NCBI GenBank assembly: GCA_947501265.1
Contig: CANMVY010000016.1
Coordinates: 1-40,068, forward strand
Reading direction: 5' to 3'
Origin: Bacteroidota bacterium
GTDB taxonomy: Bacteria > Bacteroidota > Bacteroidia > UBA7662 > CANHCV01
Length of the DNA: 40,068 nucleotides
How positions within the stretch are numbered: position 1 is the stretch's first letter; each line of letters opens with the position of its first letter. Made by a program: the position numbers and the translations under genes. A model generated the notes under the pieces. The model saw only the letters and a program-made list of their open reading frames with translations, ran no database searches and was not told the DNA's origin. This document shows, in pieces, positions 39,366-40,068 of this stretch.

Positions 39366-40068
39366 TAAATATGCCTTTCTGCATGGTAAGATGAACGCAC
39401 CAAAGCGCCGCTCTCAACAAATTTAAATCCTTTTTGAAGCCCAACTTCTTTGTACTCGGCAAATAGATCGGGATGAATAAATTCCTCCACCGCCAAGTGC
39501 ATTTTGGTAGGTTGCAAATACTGCCCAATCGTTAAAACATCGCAACCGTTGGCAATAAGGTCATCCATCAACTCAAAAATTTCTTCTTTGGTCTCTCCCA
39601 AACCCACCATGACGCCGGTTTTGGTGCGAATGCCAGAAGCCTTAATTCTTGAAATTTGTTCCAAGGAGCGCTCATAAACCGCTTGCGGACGAACTTTTCG
39701 GTACAGACGCTTTACGGTTTCCATGTTGTGGGAAATGACATCGGGTTTGGCCTCTAAAATGAGTTGCAGGGCCTCCCAATTTCCTTTCACATCGGGAATG
39801 AGAGTTTCCAATTTTGTTTGGGGAGAAATCTTCCGAACCTCATTCACGGTCGCAGCCCAAACCGCCATCCCGCGATCTTTCAGTTCATCCCGATTCACCG
39901 AGGTGATGACGCAATGTTTTACGCCCATGAGTTGCACAGCCTCGGCCACGCGATAGGGTTCATCCAGATCCAACTCGGCAGGCCGACCGGTAGCAACGGC
40001 GCAAAAGGAACATCCTCGGGTGCACACGTTACCCAGAATCATGAAGGTGGCCGTTCCAGCACCCCAGC
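39365..40068 (-). CDS. lipA: lipoyl synthase, C-terminal part (start outside window)
   Basis: The frame is open to the window edge, giving about 233 residues that begin [13 protein letters not shown]. The radical-SAM cluster motif CTRGCSFC follows at once, and the family segments [34 protein letters not shown] and [11 protein letters not shown] are in order, so identity is secure. It inserts two sulfurs into protein-bound octanoyl groups to make lipoate for 2-oxoacid dehydrogenases. The N-terminal auxiliary-cluster region is missing from view. It is coupled to the DUF721 gene by a 1-nt overlap. Confidence 0.96.
   Translation of the reverse strand, partial: WGAGTATFMILGNVCTRGCSFCAVATGRPAELDLDEPYRVAEAVQLMGVKHCVITSVNRDELKDRGMAVWAATVNEVRKISPQTKLETLIPDVKGNWEALQLILEAKPDVISHNMETVKRLYRKVRPQAVYERSLEQISRIKASGIRTKTGVMVGLGETKEEIFELMDDLIANGCDVLTIGQYLQPTKMHLAVEEFIHPDLFAEYKEVGLQKGFKFVESGALVRSSYHAERHI

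Overview
The window looks like chromosomal DNA of a Bacteroidota bacterium, most likely Flavobacteriia-like. The evidence is two giant exported proteins with type IX secretion (T9SS) C-terminal sorting domains, two TonB-dependent receptors, a DUF4838 protein, no Shine-Dalgarno signals, and many TAnnTTTG -7 promoter elements lying just upstream of start codons. No rRNA or tRNA gene was recognised.

Layout. 1-4750: the end of an operon for an acyl-CoA carboxylase beta subunit and an M16 peptidase (minus strand; the peptidase runs off the window), then a tyrosine-catabolism pair, homogentisate dioxygenase and 4-hydroxyphenylpyruvate dioxygenase, closed by a strong terminator. 4764-5114: a small membrane protein. 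5131-5618: seven copies of a palindromic repeat. About 5640-13080: an AT-rich accessory island with a fused PLD-nuclease/SNF2-helicase protein, an Eco57I-type adenine methyltransferase, a truncated DprA-like gene and a 51-residue protein. 13219-18187: a thiolase (minus strand), diverging from a translationally coupled run of ribulose-phosphate epimerase, TonB-dependent receptor and MobA-like nucleotidyltransferase. 18406-22960: SulP transporter, SRPBCC/GyrI-like protein, then glycosyltransferase and Sua5-type tRNA-modification enzyme on the minus strand. 23024-27115: a BtuB-like receptor converging on a DUF4838 protein. 27116-27737: a non-coding stretch rich in repeats, palindromes and a terminator. 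27738-36900: two tandem 1.5-kilo-residue T9SS propeller proteins. 36977-40068: EamA transporter plus ribBA, converging on lipA (partial) plus a DUF721 gene.

The most interesting parts are the island, whose two large genes form a compact, overlapping candidate defence system related in parts list to the class 1 DISARM proteins DrmD, DrmMI and DrmC, and two unusual non-coding arrays. One is the seven-copy repeat at the island's left edge, with a solitary relative at 27166. The other is a strictly periodic set of four 18-bp hairpins with palindromic spacers, starting 3 nt past the stop codon of a giant T9SS gene. Most of the rest is ordinary core metabolism and envelope biology.
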